Notes: generated by a model from the letters alone, not told the origin. 35,854 nucleotides of DNA from 43-108 sp001915545 (GCA_902491215.1 CABUGV010000036.1:1-35854); one strand, 5' to 3'. Shown: positions 1-8,263, numbered from the stretch's first letter. Program-made: numbers and translations.

Positions 1-189
1 GAACTCTCCAAGGAAAGGGCCACCCGTCTTGAAGGAAGCTTCGGCACCCAGAAGCAGCATTACTCGCTCTCAAGGATAAAGGCAAGGAACAGGAAGACGG
101 AAATCCTTTGGATCTTCTTCGGAATACATACGGCAAATGCCGTACTGATGATAGACAAGATCAGAAACCGATCGGATAAAGCGGCATGA
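1..189 (+). CDS. IS transposase, C-terminal fragment
   Basis: The reading frame is open from base 1 to a TGA at 187-189, giving the last 62 residues of a transposase. It contains RLEGSFGTQKQHYSL followed by RIKARNRKTEILWIFFGIHTAN. A Glu in an EG-F-G-K context followed by an Arg/Lys-rich stretch and a hydrophobic helix is the usual look of the C-terminal end of DDE transposases of the IS1182/IS5-like type; the Glu may be the last catalytic acid. This is a family resemblance, not a firm family assignment. The start and the two catalytic Asp residues lie off the window edge. The same fragment recurs on the minus strand at the other end. Confidence 0.75.
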   Translation, partial: ELSKERATRLEGSFGTQKQHYSLSRIKARNRKTEILWIFFGIHTANAVLMIDKIRNRSDKAA

Positions 190-372
190 CATGAATTTAC
201 AGACAGGATCAGAAGAGGTCATCAGACTTCTTCCGAAACGTCATGTCCAACAGATAGGATTATATGAAAAAACACGGAAAATGGGCAATAATAATGGCAC
301 ATAAAGTGATTATACTCTATCGACTTTATATGCCATATTACTTTTTAGGGACATTTACTGAATATCCCTAAA
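1..372 (+). mobile_element. 3' end of an insertion sequence, left copy (partial)
   Basis: This segment matches the reverse complement of 35483-35854 at every base except position 84 (A here, C in the other copy), a silent third-codon difference. It holds the last 62 codons of a transposase and a non-coding tail. The inner end is an imperfect palindrome with 8-bp arms (TTTAGGGA at 344-351, TCCCTAAA at 365-372), the likely IS terminus. Identity between the copies stops at 372/373. The 5' part of the IS lies outside the window, so family and length cannot be fixed. Confidence 0.85.
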
Positions 373-1029
373 TAGTTTGGCTATTGTCGTTTCATTGATA
401 GCCCTTTTCCGTGTTTTGTCCACACCTGTATATACATTTTGAAAGGGGAATGTTTGCATTGCTATTCCGTTGTGCACGGCTTTATTGTACACAGCTCGTA
501 GAATTCTCATATAGAAGGAAATAGAGTTACGTACAAGACCTCTTTTGACCAAGAATATATTATATTGTTCTATCAATTGGCTATTGACTGCATTTATCGT
601 AATATCATTCCCTTTAAGAAACTGTGAAAAGCTGCTTAAGGTTCTTTTGTAGTTTCGTGCAGTCCCGTTTCTATTGGCATTTTGTAATAAATCAATTTCT
701 CTTCTCATGTATTCATTAAATGAAATGCGGTATTGCGCAGATTTGAATCTGGAAGCAACATCATCAACTGTATACGGTGTGTATTGATAGTCTAATTCGT
801 ATATAATCTGTTTTAAACTATATATATCGCAGCTTATCCTGCTATGCTTGGCTGGCAATTTTAGGTCTGGATTATAAATATTATTTTTAAGATCACTCCA
901 TTCTTCTTTTGTAAGATGGATTCCTGATGTTATTTGAAGAACTTTACGGTGATGTGTAATTTGATAATAAATTGTGCCGGCTTTGCCGTCAACACAGGAC
1001 TCTCGGAATTTAATTTTTAATGTTGCCAT
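355..1029 (-). pseudogene. Tyrosine recombinase/integrase, 3' end lost to IS insertion
   Basis: This is the N-terminal 220 or so residues of a Bacteroidetes-type tyrosine recombinase. It begins MATLKIKFRESCVDGKAGTI, typical of the arm-type DNA-binding region of these integrases, and continues into a SAM-like core-binding domain (about residues 100-200). It breaks off at ETTIAKL, where the catalytic domain should start. The last codons (F-R-D-I-Q-stop) are read from the IS terminus, whose boundary is at 372. The catalytic R-H-R-Y residues are absent, so the protein cannot act as a recombinase. Intact relatives are roughly 400 residues. The missing 3' half is presumably beyond the IS copy outside the window. 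The start is the ATG at 1027-1029, opposite an AT-rich leader. Confidence 0.85.
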
Positions 1030-1141
1030 AGTGTTGTGATTTTGTTAATTATTAAATAAATGGTTGTATGTGTATTGAGGTATTGTTTTGATTATTTGTG
1101 AAATCATTTTTGTATAGCTATTAATTGTATATGTAACAAAA

Positions 1142-1193
1142 TTAAACAGAAAAAGGGTGCAATTTTATAGAATTGCACCCTTTTTCTGTTTAA
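1142..1193. terminator. Bidirectional rho-independent terminator downstream of dnaK
   Basis: Perfect 23-bp inverted repeat with arms 1142-1164 and 1171-1193 and a 6-nt loop TTATAG. The arms contain an A5/T5 run on each side of a GGGTGCAATT core, so either strand gives a GC-rich stem followed by U residues. It lies 16 bases after the dnaK stop on the minus strand and upstream of the truncated integrase gene, separating the two minus-strand units. Confidence 0.9.
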
Positions 1194-1208
1194 AATATAA
1201 CAATCTTA

Positions 1209-3140
1209 TTATTTCACTTCCTCAAAGTCAGCGTCCTGAACTTCATCGTTGCTGTTGCCTGTGTTGGCGTTGCTTGATGTGTTCTGCTGACCGCCTTGGA
1301 ATCCGGCACCTGCGCCTGCTCCTGGCTGAGCACCGCCCTGCTGGTACATCTGAGCGCTGGCTGCCTGCCATGCGTTGTTGAGTTCAGCAGTTGCAGAGTC
1401 GATAGCTGCGAGGTCGCCTGCCTTGTGAGCATCCTTCAGTTTCTGGAGAGCTGACTCGATGGCTGGCTTCTTGTCTGCAGGGATCTTGTCGCCAAGTTCT
1501 TTGAGCTGATTCTCTGTCTGGAAAATCATTGAGTCTGCCTGGTTCAGCTTGTCGATACGCTCGCGCTCTTTCTTGTCGGCTTCAGCGTTAGCTTCAGCTT
1601 CCTGCTTCATACGGTCGATTTCCTCCTTGCTCAAGCCAGAAGAAGCCTCGATACGGATGGCCTGCTCCTTGCCTGTAGCCTTATCCTTGGCACTAACCTT
1701 CAAGATACCGTTGGCATCGATATCGAAGCTTACCTCAATCTGAGGAACACCACGACGTGCCGGTGCGATACCTGTCAGGTTGAACTGACCGATAGACTTG
1801 TTCTGTGCGGCCATTGGACGCTCACCCTGAAGTACGTGAATTGTAACTTCAGTCTGGTTATCAGCTGCAGTAGAGAAGACTTCGCTCTTCTTGCAAGGTA
1901 TTGTAGTGTTGGCGTCGATAAGTTTTGTCATTACACCGCCGAGAGTTTCGATACCCATTGACAGTGGAGTTACATCGAGCAATACGATGTCGCCTACACC
2001 GCTTTCCTTGTTGAGGATGGCACCCTGGATGGCTGCACCTATGGCAACAACTTCATCTGGGTTGACACCTTTTGAAGGGGCCTTTCCGAAGTAGTCCTGA
2101 ACGAGCTGCTGAACGGCTGGTATACGGCTTGAACCTCCGACGAGGATTACTTCGTCAATATCTGCAGTTGTGATACCTGCATCCTTGATGGCGTTCTTAC
2201 AAGGCTCAAGACATGCCTGGATAAGGTCGTGTGTGAGGGCCTCGAATTTAGCACGAGTAAGAGTCTTTACCAAGTGCTTTGGAACACCGCCGACCGGCAT
2301 GATGTAAGGCAAGTTGATTTCTGTAGAAGTTGAAGAAGAAAGTTCAATCTTTGCTTTCTCAGCAGCTTCCTTCAAACGCTGAACGGCCATAGGGTCTGTG
2401 CTCAGGTCTGCGCCTTCATCGTTCTTGAACTCCTGGATAAGCCAGTTGATGATGGCCTGGTCGAAATCATCACCACCGAGGTGAGTGTTACCGTTGGTTG
2501 AAAGAACCTCGAATACACCGCCACCGAATTCAAGGATTGATATATCGAATGTACCACCACCGAGGTCGAATACTGCAATCTTCATGTCCTTGTTGGCCTT
2601 GTCGATACCGTATGCAAGGGCTGCTGCAGTAGGTTCGTTGACGATACGCTTTACATCAAGACCTGCAATCTGTCCGGCCTCTTTGGTTGCCTGACGCTGT
2701 GAGTCTGAGAAGTAAGCAGGCACTGTGATGACAGCTTCGGTTACTTCCTGTCCGAGGTAGTCTTCGGCAGTCTTCTTCATCTTCTGAAGAATCATTGCAG
2801 AGATTTCCTGCGGAGTGTAGAGACGTCCGTCGATGTCGACACGTGGAGTGTTGTTGTCGCCGCGCTTTACTGTGTAAGGCACTCTTTCGATTTCTTTCTG
2901 TACCTGGTCATAAGTCTCACCCATGAAACGCTTGATTGAGAAAACCGTACGTGTCGGGTTTGTTATGGCCTGACGCTTTGCCGGGTCGCCGACCTTACGT
3001 TCGCCGCCGTCAACGAAAGCCACGATTGAAGGTGTTGTTCTCTTGCCTTCGCTGTTTGCTATTACAACCGGTTCGTTTCCTTCAAATACAGAAACACAAG
3101 AGTTGGTTGTTCCTAAGTCGATTCCAATAATCTTTCCCAT
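1209..3140 (-). CDS. dnaK: Molecular chaperone DnaK (Hsp70)
   Basis: The 643-residue protein is full length for bacterial DnaK. It is the ATP-dependent cytosolic Hsp70 that binds exposed hydrophobic segments and works with DnaJ and GrpE. The N-terminal ATPase domain starts with MGKIIGIDLGTTNSCVSVFEG (phosphate loop 1), has the VFDLGGGTFDISIL phosphate-2 loop near residue 195 and the adenosine motif VILVGGSSRIPAVQ near residue 335. The linker GDIVLLDVTPLS leads to the substrate-binding domain, then a helical lid, a Gly/Gln/Asn-rich tail and the acidic end DADFEEVK that contacts co-chaperones. It is monocistronic here: grpE and dnaJ are not adjacent, and a strong terminator follows. No clear TAnnTTTG promoter box was found upstream, so the control signal is left open. 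Confidence 0.98.
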   Translation of the reverse strand: MGKIIGIDLGTTNSCVSVFEGNEPVVIANSEGKRTTPSIVAFVDGGERKVGDPAKRQAITNPTRTVFSIKRFMGETYDQVQKEIERVPYTVKRGDNNTPRVDIDGRLYTPQEISAMILQKMKKTAEDYLGQEVTEAVITVPAYFSDSQRQATKEAGQIAGLDVKRIVNEPTAAALAYGIDKANKDMKIAVFDLGGGTFDISILEFGGGVFEVLSTNGNTHLGGDDFDQAIINWLIQEFKNDEGADLSTDPMAVQRLKEAAEKAKIELSSSTSTEINLPYIMPVGGVPKHLVKTLTRAKFEALTHDLIQACLEPCKNAIKDAGITTADIDEVILVGGSSRIPAVQQLVQDYFGKAPSKGVNPDEVVAIGAAIQGAILNKESGVGDIVLLDVTPLSMGIETLGGVMTKLIDANTTIPCKKSEVFSTAADNQTEVTIHVLQGERPMAAQNKSIGQFNLTGIAPARRGVPQIEVSFDIDANGILKVSAKDKATGKEQAIRIEASSGLSKEEIDRMKQEAEANAEADKKERERIDKLNQADSMIFQTENQLKELGDKIPADKKPAIESALQKLKDAHKAGDLAAIDSATAELNNAWQAASAQMYQQGGAQPGAGAGAGFQGGQQNTSSNANTGNSNDEVQDADFEEVK

Positions 3141-3383
3141 AGTTTTTATTTTTTATTTGTTATTTTTTCTAATTTGGTTTATAAATCACTTTTGAAAGCC
3201 GTCCTTCTGTAGGTTTTAAGCCTCTTTTCAGAACGCTCACGCCTTTATAGATACAAACAGTATGCCAAACATTATATTTTTTGCCGTTATGTCGTTTTGG
3301 CAGTCGGCGGATTTCTGCTGTCATGTTTTGCTGACATTTATGTCTGCGGTTGGCACAAAACTATGCCATTCTTTGTTTTGCGG

Positions 3384-3430
3384 GCGCTCGGAGAGATTTT
3401 TTCGAGGGCTCGGAATTGTTGCCGTGAGCG
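3384..3430 (+). repeat. Dispersed intergenic repeat, copy B
   Basis: A GC-rich block (GCGCTCG, 16 nt, GGCTCG, 12 nt, GAGC) inside an AT-rich spacer. It aligns without gaps to 27314-27360 with 33 of 47 positions identical by hand count, including the same spacing of the GGCTCG and AATTG blocks. Both copies sit between genes. This one lacks the long perfect hairpin seen in the other copy. It is probably a diverged member of a chromosomal intergenic repeat family. Confidence 0.6.
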
Positions 3431-3526
3431 CTCGCGATATTCTTTTTGATGCTCCGGCGAGGATTTTTATGTAATTCTGGTTGCTTAAACTGTAAAATAT
3501 TTATGTATGTTTAGTTTGAAACACAT

Positions 3527-3534
3527 TATTTTTG
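3527..3534 (+). promoter_or_regulatory. Possible -7 promoter box for the DUF362 gene
   Basis: TATTTTTG fits the Bacteroidetes -7 consensus TAnnTTTG. No TTG or TTTG lies 19-21 nt upstream, so only half the promoter signal is present. Transcription from here would give a leader of about 140 nt before the ATG at 3681. Confidence 0.3.
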
Positions 3535-3680
3535 CAATATGAAATTTTGTGCTTCCATTGGTGCAGAGATTCATGGTTGTATTATATGATAATGTATATA
3601 TGCAGAACTGCATCCGGATTCTTATGTGCCGGCTATGACGGTTTGATATGATATATCTAATATAATAATGTATAGGGACT

Positions 3681-4670
3681 ATGAAAATATTAAGAAGTAA
3701 AGCGATGCTTTTGGCGGCATTTATGTTTGTTTCATTGACTGCTGTTGCCGAGAGTTCTTATGATTCTGTTGTCAGACAGTCTGCCGATACCGTTGCAGTA
3801 ACAGCCAAACCGAAGGTGTATATGACACGTGACATTTCTTCTGAAAGTCTAGTGAAAATCTATAAGGCTTTGGGACGCAAAGCAAGCGGTCGTGTCGCCG
3901 TAAAGCTTTCTACAGGAGAACCTGGTGGAAATAATTTCCTGCAACCTGCACTTATCAGCAAGTTGGTCAAGGAGGTGAAGGGAACCATTGTGGAATGCAA
4001 CACAGCCTATGGTGGCGGACGTTCAAACACCGAAGCACACATGAAGGCTGCCGAGGAGCACGGTTTTACCAAGATTGCCAAGGTGGACATCATGGATGCC
4101 GAAGGCGAGGTGAAAATTCCTGTCACGGGAGGCTCGCATATTGATTACGACATTGTAGGAAAGAATTTCATGAATTACGACTTTGTCGTTGTTCTATCGC
4201 ATTTCAAAGGACACGCAATGGCTGGTTTCGGCGGCGCAATAAAGAATATATCAATAGGTATAGCTTCGGCCAACGGAAAGCGCTGGATACATTCCGGCGG
4301 TACGAGCACATCGGATTGGGGGCATCCTACGCAGGAACAGTTTCTCGAAACGATGGCCGAGGCCGGAAAAGCCGTGGCCGACAAATGCGGCGACAGGATT
4401 CTCTACATCAGTGTCATGAACAATCTTTCGGTTGACTGCGACTGCGATGCTCATCCTGCAGCTCCGCAGATGGGCGACATCGGTATTCTTGCTTCGCTCG
4501 ATCCAGTGGCTCTCGACAAGGCCTGTGTGGACCTGGTGCGCAATTCGTCCGATGAGGGCAAGGTGCATCTGATAGAGCGCATAGATTCCCGAAAGGGTAT
4601 GACGACTCTTGTTCATGCTGAAGAAATAGGTCTCGGCAGTCAGGAGTATGAACTTGTAGAAATGAAATGA
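3681..4670 (+). CDS. Exported DUF362 domain protein
   Basis: The protein has 329 residues. Residues 1-23 form a Sec-type signal peptide (basic start, hydrophobic LLAAFMFVSLTAV, AVA-E cleavage context), so it is probably periplasmic. The rest is a DUF362 domain. Features include KLSTGEPGGNNFLQP, a NTAYGGGRSNTEAH stretch, VVLSHFKGHAMAGFGGAIKNI and the C-terminal block MGDIGILASLDPVALDKACVDL. DUF362 proteins often carry or sit beside ferredoxin domains; this one has no ferredoxin cysteine set, only an isolated DCDCDAH. The exact reaction of the family is not known. It is first in a run of plus-strand genes with a TonB-dependent receptor (47 bp downstream), a polyferredoxin and an Fe-S aldo/keto reductase, which suggests an envelope redox role. 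Confidence 0.8.
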   Translation: MKILRSKAMLLAAFMFVSLTAVAESSYDSVVRQSADTVAVTAKPKVYMTRDISSESLVKIYKALGRKASGRVAVKLSTGEPGGNNFLQPALISKLVKEVKGTIVECNTAYGGGRSNTEAHMKAAEEHGFTKIAKVDIMDAEGEVKIPVTGGSHIDYDIVGKNFMNYDFVVVLSHFKGHAMAGFGGAIKNISIGIASANGKRWIHSGGTSTSDWGHPTQEQFLETMAEAGKAVADKCGDRILYISVMNNLSVDCDCDAHPAAPQMGDIGILASLDPVALDKACVDLVRNSSDEGKVHLIERIDSRKGMTTLVHAEEIGLGSQEYELVEMK

Positions 4671-4717
4671 AAATTAAAAACTGGTATATCTAAAGACACT
4701 ACAGCAATATTGCCCTT

Positions 4718-6643
4718 ATGAAATTTTTGTGTTGTTTATCTTTGACAGCCACGGCCTTACTGTTGCCGGCTGATGTTTATGCGTCATATTCGGATGTCCT
4801 TTCAGATTCAGCAGCCACCGGCAATAAGACCCAATCCATAAGTGAAGTTGTGGTAACGGGAACGCGCAATGCGTCTGACGTACGCCATCTGCCAATGACA
4901 GTATCAGTCGTTGGGCGTGAAGCCATAGAAGAATCGGCCGATCCGTCTCTTTTGCCTTTGCTTTCAGAGCAGGTGCCCGGGCTTTTTGTCACCGGTCGTG
5001 GAGTTATGGGATATGGAGTCAGTGGCGGAGCTGCAGGAGCTATGTCCATACGCGGTATTGGCGGTGCTCCTCAGGCCGGAATACCAACAACCGGCGTGAT
5101 GGTGCTCATTGACGGACATCCTCAGTACATGGGACTTATGGGACATCCTATTGCCGATGCATGCCAATCCATGATGGCCGAAAGGGTGGAGGTTGTCCGC
5201 GGTCCTGCTTCGGTGCTCTATGGTTCAAACGCCATGGGCGGAGTCATCAACATTGTGACGCGTAAGATGGATGCTGATGGCGTCAGCACCAGTGTCAATG
5301 CCGGAGGCGGTTCATACGGAAGCGTTCAGACAGAGGTTTCCAACCGCATCCGTTCCGGACGTTTCAGTAGCGTTGTCATGGGTTCGTACAACCGCAGCGA
5401 CGGACATCGGCGCAATATGGGATTTGAGCAGTATGGCGGATATGTCAAGCTTGGTTATGATTTCGCACGCCATTGGAAGGCTTCGGCCGATGTGAATCTG
5501 ACGCATTTCAATGCTTCTAATCCAGGCTCGGTTGCTGAACCGCTTATCGACAACGATCAGAGGGTTACGCGCGGTATGGCATCCTTGCTTGTCGAGAACG
5601 ACTACGGCAGAACCTCGGGTGCGGTCAGCGTGTTCTATAATTGGGGAAAGCATTGGATAAATGACGGCTACAATGCGGGTGAGGAACCGTTGGACTACAG
5701 GTTCAATTCGCGCGACAACATGTTCGGCGTGTCTGTATATCAAAGTGCAGGACTGTTCACCGGCAATCATATTACACTCGGTTTTGATTATTTCCGATTC
5801 GGAGGCAAGTCGTGGAACCGCTACTCGGACGGACATGAAGAAACGCAGGTCGACAAAACGGAGGAGGAATTTGCAGGATACATCGATTTCCGCCAGGATC
5901 TGACTTCGTGGATGACGGTAGATGCCGGCGTTCGTGCCGACCATCATTCGCATGTCGGAACAGAGTGGATCCCTCAGGCAGGAATGTCCTTCAGACTGCC
6001 AGAGAATATTTCTCTTAAATTTATGGCCAGCAAAGGATTCCGCTATCCTACGATACGCGAAATGTATATGTTCATGCCGGCAAATCCAGACCTTAAGCCT
6101 GAAAGCGTTTGGAATTATGAGGTTTCTTTCGCCCAGAGTCTGATTGGCGGCAGACTGAATTATGGAGTAAATGTTTTCTATATGGACGGCGAAAACATAA
6201 TTATCCGTAAGCCTGTCAATGGTCGCCCGATGAATGTCAATACAGGACATATTTACAATACCGGTGCAGAGGCTCAAGTTGCATACCGAATAAGCAGACA
6301 TTGGGGCGTGGATGCCAACTACAGTTATCTGCACATGGAGAATCCTGTACTCGGATCGCCTGAACACAAGCTGTATGCCGGAGCATCGTACACAGCCGAC
6401 AGATGGAAAGTTTATACTGGAGTGCAGTATGTCGGAGGTTTGTATACCGACCTTGCAATAGATGCTGGAAGCGACAAGCGTGAAGATTTTGTGCTTTGGA
6501 ACGCCGGTGGCGAGTATCGTCTTTTCGATTGGATGAAGATTTGGGCGCGGTGCGAGAATATTCTTGCTCAGAATTATGAAATCAATTCCGGTTTCCCTAT
6601 GCCTGGAGCAACGTTTATGGGAGGCATACGTTTTGATTTCTGA
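4718..6643 (+). CDS. TonB-dependent outer-membrane receptor
   Basis: The 641-residue protein has a signal peptide ending near AYA-S, a TonB-box region around QSISEVVVTGTR, a plug domain (about residues 55-170) with MSIRGIGG, VMVLIDG and the conserved ERVEVVRGPASVLYGSNAMGG followed by VINIVTRK, and a beta-barrel ending in the aromatic residue of GGIRFDF. It should move a ligand across the outer membrane using TonB energy. It lacks the N-terminal carboxypeptidase-like domain of SusC proteins and has the shorter build of siderophore, haem and cobalamin receptors. The ligand cannot be read from the sequence. No cobalamin riboswitch was recognised upstream. It follows the DUF362 gene by 47 bp, probably in one transcript, and precedes the polyferredoxin gene, which has its own promoter-like sequence. 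Confidence 0.92.
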   Translation: MKFLCCLSLTATALLLPADVYASYSDVLSDSAATGNKTQSISEVVVTGTRNASDVRHLPMTVSVVGREAIEESADPSLLPLLSEQVPGLFVTGRGVMGYGVSGGAAGAMSIRGIGGAPQAGIPTTGVMVLIDGHPQYMGLMGHPIADACQSMMAERVEVVRGPASVLYGSNAMGGVINIVTRKMDADGVSTSVNAGGGSYGSVQTEVSNRIRSGRFSSVVMGSYNRSDGHRRNMGFEQYGGYVKLGYDFARHWKASADVNLTHFNASNPGSVAEPLIDNDQRVTRGMASLLVENDYGRTSGAVSVFYNWGKHWINDGYNAGEEPLDYRFNSRDNMFGVSVYQSAGLFTGNHITLGFDYFRFGGKSWNRYSDGHEETQVDKTEEEFAGYIDFRQDLTSWMTVDAGVRADHHSHVGTEWIPQAGMSFRLPENISLKFMASKGFRYPTIREMYMFMPANPDLKPESVWNYEVSFAQSLIGGRLNYGVNVFYMDGENIIIRKPVNGRPMNVNTGHIYNTGAEAQVAYRISRHWGVDANYSYLHMENPVLGSPEHKLYAGASYTADRWKVYTGVQYVGGLYTDLAIDAGSDKREDFVLWNAGGEYRLFDWMKIWARCENILAQNYEINSGFPMPGATFMGGIRFDF

Positions 6644-6674
6644 AACAGTCTTGTCTGATGTCCAAAAGAATCTG

Positions 6675-6706
6675 TTTGTAGCGATAATATAATTTTTATA
6701 ATTTTG
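6675..6706 (+). promoter_or_regulatory. Promoter for the polyferredoxin-Tat gene run
   Basis: TTTG at 6675-6678, a 20-nt spacer, then TAATTTTG at 6699-6706. This fits the Bacteroidetes sigma-ABfr consensus (TTTG, 19-21 nt, TAnnTTTG). The predicted transcription start is near 6713, about 50 nt before the ATG at 6762. It would separate the downstream genes from the receptor gene. Confidence 0.65.
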
Positions 6707-6761
6707 CTGATGGGAGAAACGGTTTACGTAAATATTTATACCTTAAAAATCTGATTGAATT

Positions 6762-7880
6762 ATGCTTAAGAAAATTAGACTGACGCTTGCAGTCGTGTTC
6801 TTCGCCATGACGACACTGCTGTTTCTCGACTTTACGGGAACAGTGCATACGTGGTTTGGATGGATGGCGAAGGTGCAGTTTCTGCCTGCCGTTCTGGCTT
6901 TGAACCTCGGTGTGGTGGCATTCTTGGTGGTGCTGACACTCCTTGTCGGCCGCGTATATTGCAGTGTTATATGCCCGTTGGGCGTGTTTCAGGATATCGT
7001 CTCATGGATTTCCGGACGTCGAAAAGGCAAAAAGAACCGTTTTTCGTATTCGCCGGCCATCAGTTGGTTGAGATACGCAGTACTGGTCTTGTTTGTAGTG
7101 GCTATGGTGGCAGGTTTCAGCTCTATTGCCGCACTTGTGGCTCCGTACAGCGCATACGGCAGAATAGCATCGAATCTGTTTGCGCCATTGTGGCAGTGGG
7201 GAAACAATCTGTTGGCCTATGCTGCAGAACGTATGGACAGCTATGCTTTCTATGAAACTGATGTTTGGCTTAAGAGCATGCCTGTTTTTGTTGTGGCGGC
7301 AGTTACTTTGATAGTTGTCGTTGTTCTGGCATGGAAAGGTGGACGCACATACTGCAACACAATATGCCCTGTTGGAACTGTGCTCGGATTGCTTTCGAGA
7401 TATTCAATCTTCCGTCCAGTCATTGATGCCGGCAAGTGTACATCGTGCAGTCTCTGCTCGCGCAGATGCAAGGCTTCGTGCATTGATTTCAAGAATCACA
7501 AGATCGACTATTCGCGTTGTGTGGCGTGTATGGATTGTCTGGATGTCTGCAATAAGGGCGCAATAAGTTTCACCGGACGTCATGTGGCGTCAGAAGCGTC
7601 GGATGGCAAGAAATCAGCAGCAGTTGACGGTGAGCGCCGTGCATTCCTTTCTGTTACAGCTACAGCAGTTGCCGTTGCGGCTCTTAAGGCCCAAGAGAAA
7701 AAGGTGGACGGCGGCTTGGCTGTTATAGAAGATAAGAAGATAAGAAGATACCTGAGCGCCAGACACATATATTGCCTCCAGGTTCATGGACTGCGAGTTC
7801 GTTTGCGCAGCATTGTACAGCCTGCCAGCTTTGCGTATCTGTTTGTCCAAATCAAGTACTTAGACCTTCTACGCAGTTGA
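6762..7880 (+). CDS. NapH-like membrane polyferredoxin, N-terminal part (frameshifted)
   Basis: Residues 1-327 are authentic; the last 45 are read out of frame after an 8-bp repeat expansion at 7727-7750. Four hydrophobic segments lie near 4-24, 41-63, 102-128 and 173-192. NapH-type C-xxx-CP motifs follow the second and fourth (C67/C71 and C198/C202), placing both on the cytoplasmic side if the N terminus is inside. Two ferredoxin motifs follow (C226-C240 and C253-C263). Then comes ERRAFL at 291-296, a twin-arginine motif, before a fifth hydrophobic stretch ending near 310. With the downstream frame restored the protein would be 497 residues and carry four further Cys motifs. The family passes electrons between membrane quinols or cytoplasmic donors and other Fe-S proteins. 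The substrate is unknown. Confidence 0.85.
   Translation: MLKKIRLTLAVVFFAMTTLLFLDFTGTVHTWFGWMAKVQFLPAVLALNLGVVAFLVVLTLLVGRVYCSVICPLGVFQDIVSWISGRRKGKKNRFSYSPAISWLRYAVLVLFVVAMVAGFSSIAALVAPYSAYGRIASNLFAPLWQWGNNLLAYAAERMDSYAFYETDVWLKSMPVFVVAAVTLIVVVVLAWKGGRTYCNTICPVGTVLGLLSRYSIFRPVIDAGKCTSCSLCSRRCKASCIDFKNHKIDYSRCVACMDCLDVCNKGAISFTGRHVASEASDGKKSAAVDGERRAFLSVTATAVAVAALKAQEKKVDGGLAVIEDKKIRRYLSARHIYCLQVHGLRVRLRSIVQPASFAYLFVQIKYLDLLRS
7727..7750 (+). repeat. Three tandem copies of the octamer AGAAGATA in the polyferredoxin gene
   Basis: Exactly three uninterrupted copies (7727-7734, 7735-7742, 7743-7750). Three copies move the reading frame by +2 relative to two. Removing one unit gives V-I-E-D-K-K-I-P-E-R-Q-T-H-I-L-P-P-G-S-W, joining the two open frames seamlessly. 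An octamer array inside a coding region is a typical slipped-strand site; a one-off duplication is also possible. Confidence 0.85.
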
Positions 7881-8263
7881 CAAAGATTATGCAGCCTGAG
7901 ATGTCGTACGAGCGAGGATATTGCCGTCCGGAGTGTACGCGTTGTTCTGATGTCTGTCCTACAGGTGCCATCAAGCCTATAACAAGAGCTGACAAGTCGT
8001 CAATACAGATAGGCCATGCGGTGTGGATAAAGAAAAACTGTATACCGCTCACAGATGGAGTGGAGTGCGGCAACTGTGCACGCCATTGTCCCGCAGGAGC
8101 AATTATAATGATACCTTCTGACAGCCATAATCCGGAGTCGCTGAAGATTCCAGCAGTCAATGTAGAACGTTGCATCGGTTGTGGAGCTTGTGAGAACCTT
8201 TGTCCGGCACGTCCTTTCAGTGCAATCTACGTGGAAGGACACGAACGCCATAGATACTTGTAA
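7772..8263 (+). CDS. Polyferredoxin, C-terminal periplasmic-type ferredoxin domain (out of frame with its N-terminal part)
   Basis: This frame continues the polyferredoxin after the octamer tract. The open frame runs back to 7736; the first possible start is TTG at 7772 and the first ATG is at 7889, neither with a convincing ribosome site. It holds four cysteine groups: CTACQLCVSVCP, CRPECTRCSDVCPTG, CGNCARHCPAG and CIGCGACENLCP. That is enough for about four [4Fe-4S] clusters. In the restored 497-residue protein it would follow the internal twin-arginine segment and so lie in the periplasm, next to the exported aldo/keto reductase encoded 22 bp downstream. As it stands it is probably not translated efficiently, unless the repeat tract shifts. 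Confidence 0.8.
   Translation: MPPGSWTASSFAQHCTACQLCVSVCPNQVLRPSTQLTKIMQPEMSYERGYCRPECTRCSDVCPTGAIKPITRADKSSIQIGHAVWIKKNCIPLTDGVECGNCARHCPAGAIIMIPSDSHNPESLKIPAVNVERCIGCGACENLCPARPFSAIYVEGHERHRYL

Larger units (their letters stand above)
3141..3680. other. 540-bp intergenic region between divergent dnaK and the DUF362 gene
   Basis: No protein gene is supported here. The region carries leaders for both divergent genes, an AT-rich stretch next to dnaK, a GC-rich repeat copy at 3384-3430 described separately, and a possible -7 box at 3527-3534 for the plus-strand gene. A 70-codon plus-strand frame at 3262-3474 runs through the repeat and has no protein character. Confidence 0.6.

Noticed and set aside
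3262..3474. Plus-strand 70-codon frame between dnaK and the DUF362 gene
   Set aside because: It runs through the intergenic repeat, and nothing in the peptide suggests a real protein.
5312..6367. Minus-strand open frame of 351 codons inside the first TonB-dependent receptor gene
   Set aside because: It is antisense to a well-supported receptor. The protein is Ile/His/Arg-rich with no domain, which is a codon-bias shadow.
7727..7750. Short direct repeats as a possible CRISPR array
   Set aside because: The units are 8 bp, contiguous, without spacers, and lie inside a coding frame.
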